Below are positions 53,600 to 62,862 of a DNA stretch of 64,000 nt, in pieces. The translations under genes and the position numbers were made by a program. The notes under the pieces were generated by a model. The model was given only the letters and a program-made list of their open reading frames with translations, searched no databases and had not been told where the DNA came from. How positions within the stretch are numbered: the first letter of the stretch is position 1; every line of letters starts with the position of its first letter. This DNA is from Robertmurraya sp047302285 (GTDB lineage: Bacteria > Bacillota > Bacilli > Bacillales > Cytobacillaceae): positions 4,216,001 to 4,280,000 of the forward strand of contig NZ_CP154845.1 in assembly GCF_047302285.1 (NCBI RefSeq), in the 5' to 3' direction.

Positions 53600-54034
53600 T
53601 CACCTTTTAAACAGCTTTGAAAAGATTCCCTTTTTTTTAGGGGTCGCTTCTTCATATACGATTTTGGATTTTGTTACATAAATATCCTCTTTATCGACCG
53701 CATAATCGTGGGTGAGGACTAATCCGATCTCTGAGTTATGTTCCTTGTTCGTCACAATCGAGTATTTTATATGATGGTCATTGCAAATTTTCATGTATTT
53801 GGACAAGTAGCTGTAGTCGATGTTGCCGTTTAACAGGAGTGTCGCATCTCGATTTGATTTTAATGCCTCTTTCACTTCTGGGGAAATGGTGTCCTCTCTT
53901 ACTTGTGCTTGCGAGAGGGCAATGACGATTCTTTCCCTTAATGTCCCTAAAAATTTTCTCCTTTCATCCGGATTTATTTCCTTTTGGCCATGAATTCCTT
54001 GTTGAATGTAATCATCTAAATTGGGACCTGACAT
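53600..54034 (-). CDS. YueI family protein (DUF1694)
   Basis: Cytoplasmic protein of 144 residues that fits the YueI/DUF1694 family: DDYIQQGIHGQKEINPDERRKFLGT-type start, FLGTLRERIVIALSQAQV, then KYSIVTNKEHNSEIGLVLTHDYAVD. Function is unknown. GGAGG precedes the ATG. It is convergent with adhR. The following 290-base gap holds only the aceA terminator. Confidence 0.85.
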   Translation of the reverse strand: MSGPNLDDYIQQGIHGQKEINPDERRKFLGTLRERIVIALSQAQVREDTISPEVKEALKSNRDATLLLNGNIDYSYLSKYMKICNDHHIKYSIVTNKEHNSEIGLVLTHDYAVDKEDIYVTKSKIVYEEATPKKKGIFSKLFKR

Positions 54035-54247
54035 GTAAATCCTCCTAACTTTAAAACTACTATGATCTATGTAAAATTAAGGGCTAATGTTCATATGATC
54101 AATCATTTGATTGAATAATATATAGTGTACCCAGCTTCTATGATAACAAAAAATATATGTTGCTTCCTCTTTTGTGCGTGCTTTAGATGGATGATGCTTT
54201 GTATTCGGACTCCTTCACCCTTTCTACTATGTCACCTGTCCAAACTC

Positions 54248-54312
54248 ATAACCCACAAAAAAAGCTACCCTCAAAAAGTTCATTTAAAAACTTTTTCAGA
54301 GCAGCCTTCCAA
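54248..54312 (-). terminator. Terminator of aceA
   Basis: On the minus strand GCTGC..AAAAAGTT pairs with AACTTTTT..GTAGC around a short loop, followed by a T-run. Confidence 0.75.
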
Positions 54313-54324
54313 ACATCAGGAAAA

Positions 54325-55611
54325 TTACTTTGTACTTGCCGTAAACTGTTCTTCCTCTGTAGACCCCTTCAATGCAGTCGTAGATGAAGTTCCTCCTGTT
54401 ACGACCATCGACACTTTGTCGAAGTAGCCTGTGCCGACTTCTCGTTGATGGCGAGTCGCTGTATACCCATCTTTTTCGCTTGCAAATTCTGCTTGCTGAA
54501 GTTCTGAATAAGCAGCCATACCACGATCCTTATAGCCTAGAGCGAGGTTGAACATGCTGTGGTTTAAGGCATGGAATCCAGCCAGTGTAACGAATTGGAA
54601 CTTATATCCCATTTTACCTAGCTCGATTTGAAAATTGGCGATTTCTTCATCGCTTAGCTTTGCCTTCCAGTTAAATGAAGGTGAGCAGTTGTAAGCCATT
54701 AATTTACCTGGGTATTCCTTATGAATTGCTTCAGCAAACTTCCTAGCCTCTTCAATATTTGGTTCAGACGTTTCACACCAAATTAAATCAGCATATGGAG
54801 CATAGGCAAGCCCGCGAGCGATCGCTTGATCAAGTCCCGCTTTTGTCCGGAAAAATCCTTCATCCGTACGCTCTCCTGTAATAAACGGATCATCATAAGG
54901 ATCAACATCACTTGTGATTAAATCGGCTGCATTCGCATCTGTTCGAGCAACTAGTACTGTCGGAACCCCCATAACATCAGCTGCTAGACGTGCAGAAATA
55001 AGGTTGCGGACAGCTGTTTGCGTTGGAAGCAGTACTTTCCCTCCTAAATGACCACATTTTTTCTCAGAAGAAAGTTGATCTTCGAAATGGACGCCAGCTG
55101 CTCCCGCTTCAATCATCCCTTTCATCAGTTCAAACACATTTAACTGCCCACCAAAACCAGCTTCTGCATCAGCTACGATCGGAGCAAACCAATCGATCGA
55201 ATCATCGCCTTCTAAGTAATGAATTTGGTCAGCACGCTGTAACGCTTGATTAATGCGTTTTACCACACTGGGCACACTGTTTGCTGGATACAAGCTTTGA
55301 TCAGGATACATATGTCCGGATAGATTCGCATCAGCTGCCACCTGCCAACCACTTAAATAGATTGCTTTCAGTCCTGCCTTCACCTGTTGGACCGCTTGAT
55401 TCCCTGTTAGTGCTCCGAGTGCATTAACAAAACCATCTGTGTTTACGAGATTCCACAGTTTCTCCGCTCCACGGCGCGCAAGGGTATGTTCAATATCGAT
55501 AGAACCTCTTAGCTTGATCACTTCTTCAGCTGAATACGGTCTCTCAATCCCTAACCATCTTTCATCTTGCTCCCAGCTCGTTCTTAATTTTTCCGCTCTT
55601 TCGTTTGTCAT
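54325..55611 (-). CDS. aceA: Isocitrate lyase AceA
   Basis: Glyoxylate-cycle enzyme splitting isocitrate into succinate and glyoxylate, allowing growth on acetate or fatty acids. The 428-residue protein has the catalytic signature KKCGHLGGK, the DAEAGFGG phosphoenolpyruvate-mutase-fold motif and YNCSPSFNW. GAGGAG before ATG 55611 decides the start over an ATG six codons upstream. No malate synthase gene lies beside it here. The P450 fatty-acid enzyme elsewhere in the window also hints at lipid use. Confidence 0.96.
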   Translation of the reverse strand: MTNERAEKLRTSWEQDERWLGIERPYSAEEVIKLRGSIDIEHTLARRGAEKLWNLVNTDGFVNALGALTGNQAVQQVKAGLKAIYLSGWQVAADANLSGHMYPDQSLYPANSVPSVVKRINQALQRADQIHYLEGDDSIDWFAPIVADAEAGFGGQLNVFELMKGMIEAGAAGVHFEDQLSSEKKCGHLGGKVLLPTQTAVRNLISARLAADVMGVPTVLVARTDANAADLITSDVDPYDDPFITGERTDEGFFRTKAGLDQAIARGLAYAPYADLIWCETSEPNIEEARKFAEAIHKEYPGKLMAYNCSPSFNWKAKLSDEEIANFQIELGKMGYKFQFVTLAGFHALNHSMFNLALGYKDRGMAAYSELQQAEFASEKDGYTATRHQREVGTGYFDKVSMVVTGGTSSTTALKGSTEEEQFTASTK

Positions 55612-55775
55612 TTTCCATTCTCCTCTCAAATTATCGATTGTTATAATACAGAATTAAGTTTTATATTTTGTATTATATAACACGATATTTGAAAACGGAA
55701 CCTATTTTTTGAAAATTTTTAAAAAAGAACCTGCAAAATGTAGTAGCTTCCAGGTTTGCCCAATTCGACCCACTA

Positions 55776-55966
55776 TCCATAAGCGGAATTTTTCCTGTTA
55801 TCTCCGCAATGGAGTCCCTTTTAGAGCATATAACGGAAAATTTTCCGCTTATGAAGGGCAAAATCGTTTATTTTGGCATTTTTTGAGGGAATAGCAGGAA
55901 TTTTTCCTGTTATTTCGGCTCTTTTTCATGATGCTTGCTCATTAAGCGGAATTTTTCCTGTTATCT
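55776..55966. repeat. Four-copy palindromic repeat array, ~55-bp period (second copy)
   Basis: Units of the type AGCGGAATTTTTCCTGTTAT start near 55778, 55832, 55891 and 55944. One copy is inverted (ACGGAAAATTTTCCGCTTA), showing that the unit is a palindrome. The array fills the middle of the 680-bp gap between aceA and the antiporter gene. The rest of that gap, including a GGGCAGCACGGGCACC stretch near 56039, shows no gene. Confidence 0.75.
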
Positions 55967-56287
55967 TTCTAAAGCGAAACTCTTGAGCCGTATGACACAT
56001 ACGTTCATTCATTTTCCGGATTTTTTTCATAGACCGCACGGGCAGCACGGGCACCGCTCATGAGCTTTGGACGGTTCGTCTCCTAACGTGATATGAGCAT
56101 TTCCCGGCATTTTAGGAGAGCAACCACATGCTTACTAAGTTCGTCTAGTTTGATAAGAAAAAAAGTATTCACTTCGAGGTCTAAGATGACAAACTGGAAG
56201 AATAGGATTTATATGTTCTAGCTGACCGAGTATAATTTGTGAGATAGGAAAAAATAAACAACACAACCAAATAGAAGGATGATGTAT

Positions 56288-57247
56288 ATGGCTTATATTT
56301 TGCTTATTATCGGATTTGCCCTGTTAATAAAAGGAGCGGATTTTTTCGTTGAGGGCTCTTCCAATATTGCCTCCCTCCTTAAAATCCCGCCCATTATAAT
56401 CGGTTTAACTATCGTATCCTTTGGAACAAGCTCTCCGGAAGCGGCTGTCAGTATTACTGCAGCAATGAACGGAAATGCTGGGGTAACCCTTGGAAACGTT
56501 ATTGGGAGCAATATTTTTAACATTACATTTGTGATCGGTGTAACAGCCTTTCTTAATCCATTAAAGGTGGAAAACGCTACAATCAGAAAGGAAATTCCAT
56601 TCACCTTATTAGCGAGTGTCGCCTTACTTATTTTAATAAGTGACATCTCTCTCCAGTTTGTTGGTGTAAATTCTGTGACGCGCGGAGACGGGTTCATCCT
56701 TTTATTGTTTTTCGCGATCTTCATGTACTACATCTTTGAACTAGCACTAAATAGCAGAGAAAAAGAGTTAGTCGTTGAGGAACCTAGTAAAAAGAAAGGC
56801 TCTTGGGGAAAAAATACTCTTTTTACAATCGGAGGTCTTGCGGGAATTATTTGGGGTGGCGATCTAGTCGTGGACAGTGCAACAACCATTGCCTACTCAC
56901 TTGGAATGAGTGAAACATTAGTCGGGTTAACCATTGTCGCCGTTGGTACTTCCTTACCTGAGCTCATCACATCTGTTACTGCGGCCTATAAAAAACTCAG
57001 TGAGATCGCACTAGGCAATATTGTCGGAAGTAATATCTTTAACATTTTGTTTGTGCTTGGAACATCATCGGCGATATCCCCACTTCCTGTTGATGGCAAA
57101 CTGTTTACGGATATCATCTTAATGATCGGTTTAACGATTATGCTCTTTATCTTTTCCCGTTCGAATTATCGAATTGGTAAAATTGAAGGCCTGATTATGG
57201 CACTAGCCTATGTCGTTTATATGATTTTCATCATTATGAGGAACTAA
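56288..57247 (+). CDS. Calcium/sodium (CaCA family) antiporter
   Basis: Membrane exchanger of 319 residues with two homologous halves of five segments each. The alpha repeats are clear: FGTSSPEAAVSITAAMNGNA with GNVIGSNIFNITFV in the first half, and VGTSLPELITSVTAAYKKLS with GNIVGSNIFNILFV in the second. The Glu and Asn residues that bind ions are kept. It exports Ca2+ (or another cation) in exchange for Na+ or H+. The ATG at 56288 fits AGAAGGATG best. A terminator follows. Confidence 0.93.
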   Translation: MAYILLIIGFALLIKGADFFVEGSSNIASLLKIPPIIIGLTIVSFGTSSPEAAVSITAAMNGNAGVTLGNVIGSNIFNITFVIGVTAFLNPLKVENATIRKEIPFTLLASVALLILISDISLQFVGVNSVTRGDGFILLLFFAIFMYYIFELALNSREKELVVEEPSKKKGSWGKNTLFTIGGLAGIIWGGDLVVDSATTIAYSLGMSETLVGLTIVAVGTSLPELITSVTAAYKKLSEIALGNIVGSNIFNILFVLGTSSAISPLPVDGKLFTDIILMIGLTIMLFIFSRSNYRIGKIEGLIMALAYVVYMIFIIMRN

Positions 57248-57252
57248 TTTTG

Positions 57253-57275
57253 GGAGGAATTTCGGTTCCTCTTTT
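57253..57275 (+). terminator. Terminator of the antiporter gene
   Basis: GAGGAA and TTCCTC form a stem around TTTCGG, followed by TTTTGCTTT. Confidence 0.7.
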
Positions 57276-57538
57276 GCTTTGGTTTGTGAATAATTGAGCA
57301 AAATTAATTTTATAAATTTTCATGAATAGATATTATCTATATTGCGATATCGTGAATTTCTCATCACTTTTTATGTATATTTATTCATCAGTGATTATTT
57401 ATCCGAATATTTTTTATACTTAGATAATATATCTATGTTATGATCCATAAGGTGTTTCAAAACGCACTATTGAAGCACCTAAGATTTCGACATACAGACA
57501 AACTGTATGCACTTGTATAGAAAGAGAGGTGAAGCAAG

Positions 57539-57646
57539 GTGATATTCGGTCTTTCAACAGCCACTGCATTGTGGATGCTCGTTCCGATGCCACTGTTAAT
57601 CGTCTTATCAACTATCACATTTTTTACAGAAAAAGGAGAAGGATAA
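57539..57646 (+). CDS. Symporter small accessory protein (35 aa)
   Basis: Very short hydrophobic protein starting with GTG behind GAGAGGTG. It has one membrane segment (about 9-30, ALWMLVPMPLLIVLSTITFF) and a charged end (TEKGEG). It ends six bases before putP. Tiny single-span proteins of this kind precede sodium:solute symporter genes in many bacteria and are thought to be accessory subunits. Too short for usual gene finders, but start signal, position and composition support it. Confidence 0.75.
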   Translation: MIFGLSTATALWMLVPMPLLIVLSTITFFTEKGEG

Positions 57647-57652
57647 AACAAT

Positions 57653-59122
57653 ATGGATATTAACTTACCCACGTTAGTCTCGATTATTATTTATTTAGTA
57701 GGAATGTTATTAATTGGTTTTATTGCTGCACGTAAAACTAGTAATTTAACCGATTATGTTCTTGGTGGACGCAGGCTTGGGGCCGGTGTGGCTGCATTAA
57801 GTGCAGGTGCATCTGATATGAGTAGTTGGCTCATGCTTGGATTACCAGGTGCTGTTTACCTTGGTGGTCTTGGGGAAATCTGGTTACCTATTGGTCTAGC
57901 AATTGGAGCTTATTTAAATTGGCAGTTCATCGCCAAACGATTCAGAGTATACACGGAAGTGGCGAATGATTCGATTACTGTTCCTGATTTCTTTGAAAAT
58001 CGTTTCCATGATTCATCCAAAATACTTCGCGTTGTTTCCGCAATTGTCATTTTAGTATTTTTTACATTTTACACATCCTCCAGTCTCGTCGGTGGTGCCA
58101 TCCTTTTAGAAAATTCATTTGGAATGGACTATATTGTCGCACTATGGGTCGGGGCTGCCGTAATTGTTTCTTACACATTTTTCGGTGGATTTTTAGCAGC
58201 AAGCTGGACGGACTTCATTCAAGGGATCTTAATGTTTTTAGCTCTTATCATCATTCCCGGAGCCGCGATTTATGAGCTTGGTGGTTGGAATTCAACAGTC
58301 GAACAGATTGGAAATATTGATCCCTCTTATCTAAATGTTTACACAGGGGCTTCGGCCATCGGTGTCATTTCATTATTAGCATGGGGATTAGGCTATTTCG
58401 GGCAGCCACATATAATTGTCCGCTTTATGGGAATTAAGTCGACAAAAGAAATTCCGAAGGCACGTTTAATCGGAATGGTATGGATGATTCTTTCCCTCTT
58501 TGGTGCGTTATTCGTCGGTCTTGCAGGGATTGCTTATTTTGCAGATTCACCTCTAGAAAATTCTGAAACGGTCTTTATTATGTTTTCACAGGTTTTATTT
58601 AATCCTGTTGTATCAGGTTTCTTGCTTGCAGCCATTCTCTCAGCAATCATGAGTACGGTCGATTCTCAGTTACTCGTTTCTTCAAGTGCACTGGCACAGG
58701 ATTTCTATAAATCTATTTTCCGAAGAGATGCTTCCAAGAAGGAAGAAATGATTGTTGGCAGAATTGCTGTTTTAGGAATTGCCGTCGTTGCGATTCTCCT
58801 CGGGTATGACCCCGACAGTAAAGTATTAGAATTAGTTGGATATGCTTGGGCTGGGTTTGGTGCTGCCTTTGGTCCGGTCATTATTTTGAGCTTGTATTGG
58901 AAGCGAATGACACGAAACGGCGCTCTCGCAGGGATTATTGTCGGTGCTTTGACCGTCATTATCTGGGCGAACATTTCAGGAGGTATTTTTGACTTATACG
59001 AATTAGCTCCAGGCTTCTTATTTGCTTGGATTGCCATTGTCGTTGTAAGTTTAGCTGATAAAGTACCAGTGAATGCTGTTCAAGAACAGTTTGAAGTTTA
59101 TAAAACGAAGTTAGAAGAGTAA
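57653..59122 (+). CDS. putP: Sodium/proline symporter PutP
   Basis: Sodium:solute symporter of 489 residues with about 13 membrane segments. PutP features are visible: LSAGASDMSSWLMLGLPGAV, AKRFRVYTEVANDSITVPDF, and the SSF signature region AWGLGYFGQPHIIVRFM, with SAIMSTVDSQLLVSSSALA near segment 8. It imports proline with Na+ (OpuE-like members serve osmoprotection). The next gene, convergent, is pruA, which degrades proline-derived glutamate semialdehyde, supporting a catabolic role. Confidence 0.94.
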   Translation: MDINLPTLVSIIIYLVGMLLIGFIAARKTSNLTDYVLGGRRLGAGVAALSAGASDMSSWLMLGLPGAVYLGGLGEIWLPIGLAIGAYLNWQFIAKRFRVYTEVANDSITVPDFFENRFHDSSKILRVVSAIVILVFFTFYTSSSLVGGAILLENSFGMDYIVALWVGAAVIVSYTFFGGFLAASWTDFIQGILMFLALIIIPGAAIYELGGWNSTVEQIGNIDPSYLNVYTGASAIGVISLLAWGLGYFGQPHIIVRFMGIKSTKEIPKARLIGMVWMILSLFGALFVGLAGIAYFADSPLENSETVFIMFSQVLFNPVVSGFLLAAILSAIMSTVDSQLLVSSSALAQDFYKSIFRRDASKKEEMIVGRIAVLGIAVVAILLGYDPDSKVLELVGYAWAGFGAAFGPVIILSLYWKRMTRNGALAGIIVGALTVIIWANISGGIFDLYELAPGFLFAWIAIVVVSLADKVPVNAVQEQFEVYKTKLEE

Positions 59123-59126
59123 TAGA

Positions 59127-59160
59127 AAACCCCGCCGCTCTGTTGAGTTGGCGGGGTTTT
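59127..59160 (+). terminator. Terminator of putP
   Basis: AAAACCCCGCC pairs with GGCGGGGTTTT around a 12-base loop. A further plus-strand hairpin (AAACTGCGC with GCGCAGTTTTT) lies at 59317-59350. Confidence 0.9.
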
Positions 59161-59196
59161 CCGGGATTATGGATAACTTTCATAGTTGAATCGTGG

Positions 59197-59301
59197 ATTG
59201 CGGGGGTTTTCGAGTTTATTGCGGGTGTTTCTAAGTTTATTGCGGGTAAATCGGTAATAATTGCGGGGATTTGACGACTAATTGCGGATCTGGGTATGTG
59301 T
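59197..59301. repeat. Five-copy tandem repeat with exact 21-bp period
   Basis: ATTGCGG begins at 59197, 59218, 59239, 59260 and 59281, exactly 21 bp apart, with T/A-rich linkers such as TTTTCGAGTTT. It lies in the gap between the convergent putP and pruA genes. Confidence 0.85.
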
Positions 59302-59392
59302 GTGCTCCACAGATTCAAACTGCGCTCGCTACTATGATGGCGCAGTTTTTCCACATAATTGCGCACCTCGTTTATCAGCCGCCATCCACACA

Positions 59393-59428
59393 CTAAAAAA
59401 CCGCATTCCATGTACTTCGGAATGCGGT
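59393..59428 (-). terminator. Terminator of pruA
   Basis: On the minus strand CCGCATTCC pairs with GGAATGCGG around a short loop, followed by TTTTTTAG. Confidence 0.9.
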
Positions 59429-59446
59429 TCTACTAACTTTTATTTA

Positions 59447-60994
59447 TTAGTACATTTCGGATGTAGTCTTAGCTTGCAGATGAAGCAATAAGTAGTCTGG
59501 GCCACCTGCTTTAGAGTCTGTACCCGACATATTAAAGCCACCAAATGGTTGGTATCCAACGATCGCACCCGTACAGCCACGGTTGAAATATAGGTTTCCA
59601 ACATGGAAGTCTTCACGCGCTTGCTCCATATGTTCACGGTTAGTTGTGATAACCGCACCTGTTAAACCATACTCTGTGTTGTTGGCGATTTCTAATGCTT
59701 CAGCAAAGTCTTTGGCCTTTGTGAAACCAACAACTGGTCCAAAAATTTCTTCTTGCATCAATCTTGCTGTAGGGGAAAGATCAGCAATCACAGTTGGCTT
59801 AACGAAGAAACCAGTTGAGTTGTCTCCTTCTCCTCCTGCCACAAGACGTCCTTCTTCCTTGCCGATTTCCACATAGCTCATGATTTTATCAAAAGCCGCT
59901 TGGTCGATAACTGGTCCCATATAGTTGTTTTGATCGACTGGGTTTCCTTGAGTTAATTGATTCGTTAACTCTACAACACGGTTCAATACTTGATCGTACA
60001 CATCCTCAACCACTACTGCACGAGAGCAAGCAGAACATTTTTGCCCAGAGAAACCGAAAGCAGAAGCAACGATGGATTGGGCCGCAAGCTCTAAATCAGC
60101 TTCCTTATCCACGACCATCGTATCTTTTCCACCCATCTCGGCAATCACACGCTTCAGCCAAATTTGGCCTTCGTTTAATTTTGATGCTCTTTCATAGATT
60201 CTGAGACCGACATCGCGAGAACCTGTGAAGCTGATGAAACGAGTATCCTTATGGTCTACTAAATAATCTCCAACTTCTGCTCCGCTTCCTGGAACGAAGT
60301 TAAGAACACCTGCAGGTAATCCTGCTTCTTCCATCACTTCAACAAACTTAGCCGCAACAATTGGTGTTGTGGAAGCTGGTTTTAATAGTACGGTATTTCC
60401 AGAAACGATGGCAGCTACTGTTGTACCAGCCATAATCGCTAATGGGAAATTCCAAGGTGAAATAATCACACCTACACCCAGTGGAATGTAATCATAACGG
60501 TTATATTCATTAGGACGGCTTTGTACGGGTACACCGTCTTTTAGCTTTAACATTTGACGAGCATAAAATTCTAAGAAATCAATCGCTTCTGCTGTATCAG
60601 CATCTGCTTCTCTCCATGGCTTCCCAGCTTCTTTTGTTAAAAGAGCAGAGAACTCATGCTTACGACGACGAATGATGGCAACTGCTTTAAATAACACATC
60701 TGCACGCATCTCAGGCTTCGCTTTTTTCCACGTTTTAAAAGCCTTTACTGCAGCTTGCATGGCTTGTTCAGCAAGCTCTTTATTCGCCTTTGAAACACGT
60801 CCGATTACCTCAGTCTTATTTGCTGGATTAATAGAAACAATCTTCTCCTCAGTAGTAATACGCTCTCCACCAATGACAAGGTCATAATCTTTCCCTAAGT
60901 ATCCTTCAACTGTCTTTAAAGCTGTTAAATAGCCTTCACGTTCCTTTTCTACTGAAAAATCTGTAAATGGCTCATGCTTGTACGCCTGTACCAA
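59447..60994 (-). CDS. pruA: L-glutamate gamma-semialdehyde dehydrogenase (PruA/RocA)
   Basis: NAD-dependent aldehyde dehydrogenase of 515 residues that converts glutamate-5-semialdehyde, from proline or arginine, to glutamate. Catalytic Cys is in SGQKCSACSR, the general base Glu in AEMGGKD, and the NAD-binding loop in SFTGSRDVG. The Rossmann entry ISPWNFPLAI and the PruA C-terminus (GGPDYLLLHLQAKT) fit RocA. It starts with TTG behind AAGGAGG. No proline dehydrogenase gene is in the window. A leader hairpin with a T-run lies about 35-70 bases upstream. Confidence 0.96.
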   Translation of the reverse strand: MVQAYKHEPFTDFSVEKEREGYLTALKTVEGYLGKDYDLVIGGERITTEEKIVSINPANKTEVIGRVSKANKELAEQAMQAAVKAFKTWKKAKPEMRADVLFKAVAIIRRRKHEFSALLTKEAGKPWREADADTAEAIDFLEFYARQMLKLKDGVPVQSRPNEYNRYDYIPLGVGVIISPWNFPLAIMAGTTVAAIVSGNTVLLKPASTTPIVAAKFVEVMEEAGLPAGVLNFVPGSGAEVGDYLVDHKDTRFISFTGSRDVGLRIYERASKLNEGQIWLKRVIAEMGGKDTMVVDKEADLELAAQSIVASAFGFSGQKCSACSRAVVVEDVYDQVLNRVVELTNQLTQGNPVDQNNYMGPVIDQAAFDKIMSYVEIGKEEGRLVAGGEGDNSTGFFVKPTVIADLSPTARLMQEEIFGPVVGFTKAKDFAEALEIANNTEYGLTGAVITTNREHMEQAREDFHVGNLYFNRGCTGAIVGYQPFGGFNMSGTDSKAGGPDYLLLHLQAKTTSEMY

Positions 60995-61025
60995 CCAAAC
61001 CGCCTCCTTAGAACTGATTACGACT

Positions 61026-61066
61026 TAAAAAAAACGAACTTTGATTAAGGAAACACAATAGTTCGT
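61026..61066 (-). promoter_or_regulatory. Possible attenuator hairpin in pruA leader
   Basis: On the minus strand ACGAAC and GTTCGT form a 6-bp stem around an 18-22-base loop, directly followed by eight T's, upstream of the pruA TTG. It could be a leader terminator or only a weak stem. Confidence 0.4.
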
Positions 61067-61183
61067 ATTTTTAAAATAAGTCTTTATAGAATTTTCCTAG
61101 TATTCACTCACATTCTATCAGTTTTACGTAAGTCGTTCAATGATCTTAGAATAATCTTTATTTTAAGATAACTTCTTAATCAA

Positions 61184-61210
61184 AAAAAAGAGCCTCATTT
61201 GAGACCCTTT
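61184..61210 (-). terminator. Terminator of the catalase gene
   Basis: On the minus strand AGGGTCTC and GAGGCTCT form an imperfect stem around AAAT, followed by TTTTTTTT. Confidence 0.75.
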
Positions 61211-61213
61211 GCA

Positions 61214-62851
61214 TTAATACGGATCAGACGGATGACCCATTTGTTCTGCCTGCTGCACCGCTTCCTCTGTCTTTGTTGATCCAATCGGACCATGCCCTGC
61301 ATCCATATGCATCATTTTTAAGCCTTCTGCTACACGTTTGCCATAGTCCGGATCACATTTCGTTAAATGCTCGACCATCGCATCTTGTATTTCCTTCCGG
61401 CATGAGTGAAGGGTATTAACGAGATTATTAATCAACTCGGTCCGTTCCCACTCATTAAAACGACGGTACGTTTCACCGGCCTGTCCATAATTATTTTGAC
61501 GATCAATTGCTTCTCTTTTTACATCGCCCTCCACATGAGGAGTATGCTCCTTGCCAACCTGCTTTGCTTCTTTTAAGCCTCCAATAATGGATGGCTCATA
61601 ATTTACATGAGGATTTTGATGGACACCCTGGTCGACACGGTATTCCATCTGTCCACCCCTTTGATTGGTCGCCACATGTTTTTTCGGAGCATTGATAGGG
61701 AGCTGTAAATAGTTTGCACCTACACGATATCTTTGTGTATCCGAGTATGCAAAGGTTCTTCCTTGAAGTAGCTTATCATCTGAGAAGTCAAGCCCATCCA
61801 CTAAAACCCCTGTACCAAATGCTACTTGTTCCACTTCTGCATGGAAATTCTGCGGGTTTTTGTTCAATACTAATTTACCGACCTTTTGCCATGGAACATC
61901 ATCCTTATACCAAAGCTTCGTTGGATCTAATGGATCGAAATCCCAGCCTGGATGCTCATCATCCGAGATGATTTGGACATACATCTCCCACTCTGGAAAT
62001 TCCCCTTTTTCAATCGCTTCATACAGGTCCTGTGTAGCGTGATTGAAATTTTTTCCTTGAACTTCTTCTGCCTCTGATTGAGTGAGATTCTTAATTCCCT
62101 GCAATGGTTCAAAATGATACTTAACAAGAACTGCTTTTCCTTCATCATTTACCCATCGATAGGCGTGAACTCCAGACCCTTGCATTTGGCGATAATTCGC
62201 TGGTATTCCCCAAGGGGAAAATAAAAACGTGATCATATGCATTGCTTCGGGCGATTGAGAGATGAAATCAAAGATTCTTTCCCCATCTTGTATATTTGTC
62301 ACAGGATCCGGTTGAAATGCATGGACCAAATCTGGAAACTTTAACGGATCGCGAATAAAGAAGATTTTTAAATTATTCCCGACTAAATCCCAGTTTCCAT
62401 CCTCTGTATAAAACTTAACAGCAAATCCACGCGGATCCCTTAAAGTCTCTGGGGAATGCTTCCCATGATTGACCGTTGAAAAGCGAACAAAAACAGGTGT
62501 CTTTTTACCCTTTTCTTGAAAAAGCTTTGCCCTTGTATATTTTGATATCGGACCGTCTCCAACAGTTCCGTACGATTCAAAATATCCATGGGCACCGGCA
62601 CCTCTAGCATGAACGACCCTTTCCGGAATACGCTCTCTATCAAAATGACTTATTTTTTCTAAAAAATCGTAGTTCTCAAGCGTTGTCGGCCCACGATTCC
62701 CGACCGTTCTGACATTTTGATTGTCGGTAACAGGATGACCTTGACGATTCGTTAATGTGTCCTCTGTCTCATTTTCCCCTGTTTTGTTCTTCAACAAATC
62801 CTCAGAGCCTTCAACATTTGTTCCATAGTACTCATTTTCCTTCTTATCCAT
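61214..62851 (-). CDS. Monofunctional haem catalase
   Basis: Clade-3-like catalase of 545 residues. The distal His is in VVHARGAGAHGYFE, the catalytic Asn region in DLVGNNLKIFFIRDP, and the proximal haem Tyr in RTFAYSDTQRYRVG. An N-terminal extension of about 60 polar residues precedes the core (TVGNRGPTTLENYDFLEKI). Length and extension fit the longer KatX/KatE-style catalases of Bacillus better than the short KatA, but I do not assign a symbol. It removes hydrogen peroxide alongside KatG. No PerR-type box was seen; a nested inverted repeat lies just upstream. Confidence 0.95.
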   Translation of the reverse strand: MDKKENEYYGTNVEGSEDLLKNKTGENETEDTLTNRQGHPVTDNQNVRTVGNRGPTTLENYDFLEKISHFDRERIPERVVHARGAGAHGYFESYGTVGDGPISKYTRAKLFQEKGKKTPVFVRFSTVNHGKHSPETLRDPRGFAVKFYTEDGNWDLVGNNLKIFFIRDPLKFPDLVHAFQPDPVTNIQDGERIFDFISQSPEAMHMITFLFSPWGIPANYRQMQGSGVHAYRWVNDEGKAVLVKYHFEPLQGIKNLTQSEAEEVQGKNFNHATQDLYEAIEKGEFPEWEMYVQIISDDEHPGWDFDPLDPTKLWYKDDVPWQKVGKLVLNKNPQNFHAEVEQVAFGTGVLVDGLDFSDDKLLQGRTFAYSDTQRYRVGANYLQLPINAPKKHVATNQRGGQMEYRVDQGVHQNPHVNYEPSIIGGLKEAKQVGKEHTPHVEGDVKREAIDRQNNYGQAGETYRRFNEWERTELINNLVNTLHSCRKEIQDAMVEHLTKCDPDYGKRVAEGLKMMHMDAGHGPIGSTKTEEAVQQAEQMGHPSDPY

Positions 62852-62862
62852 TGCCTAACCTC

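Noticed and set aside
59197..59301. CRISPR array
   Set aside because: Units are 21 bp with no unique spacers of constant 30-40 bp, and there are no cas genes. The same reasoning excludes the ~55-bp palindrome arrays, whose units are degenerate and whose spacers are AT-rich.
58959..59411. 150-residue frame on the minus strand over the 21-bp repeats
   Set aside because: Its PAI-rich pattern is simply the 21-bp repeat read in frame (21 is a multiple of 3); it overlaps putP and lacks a start signal.
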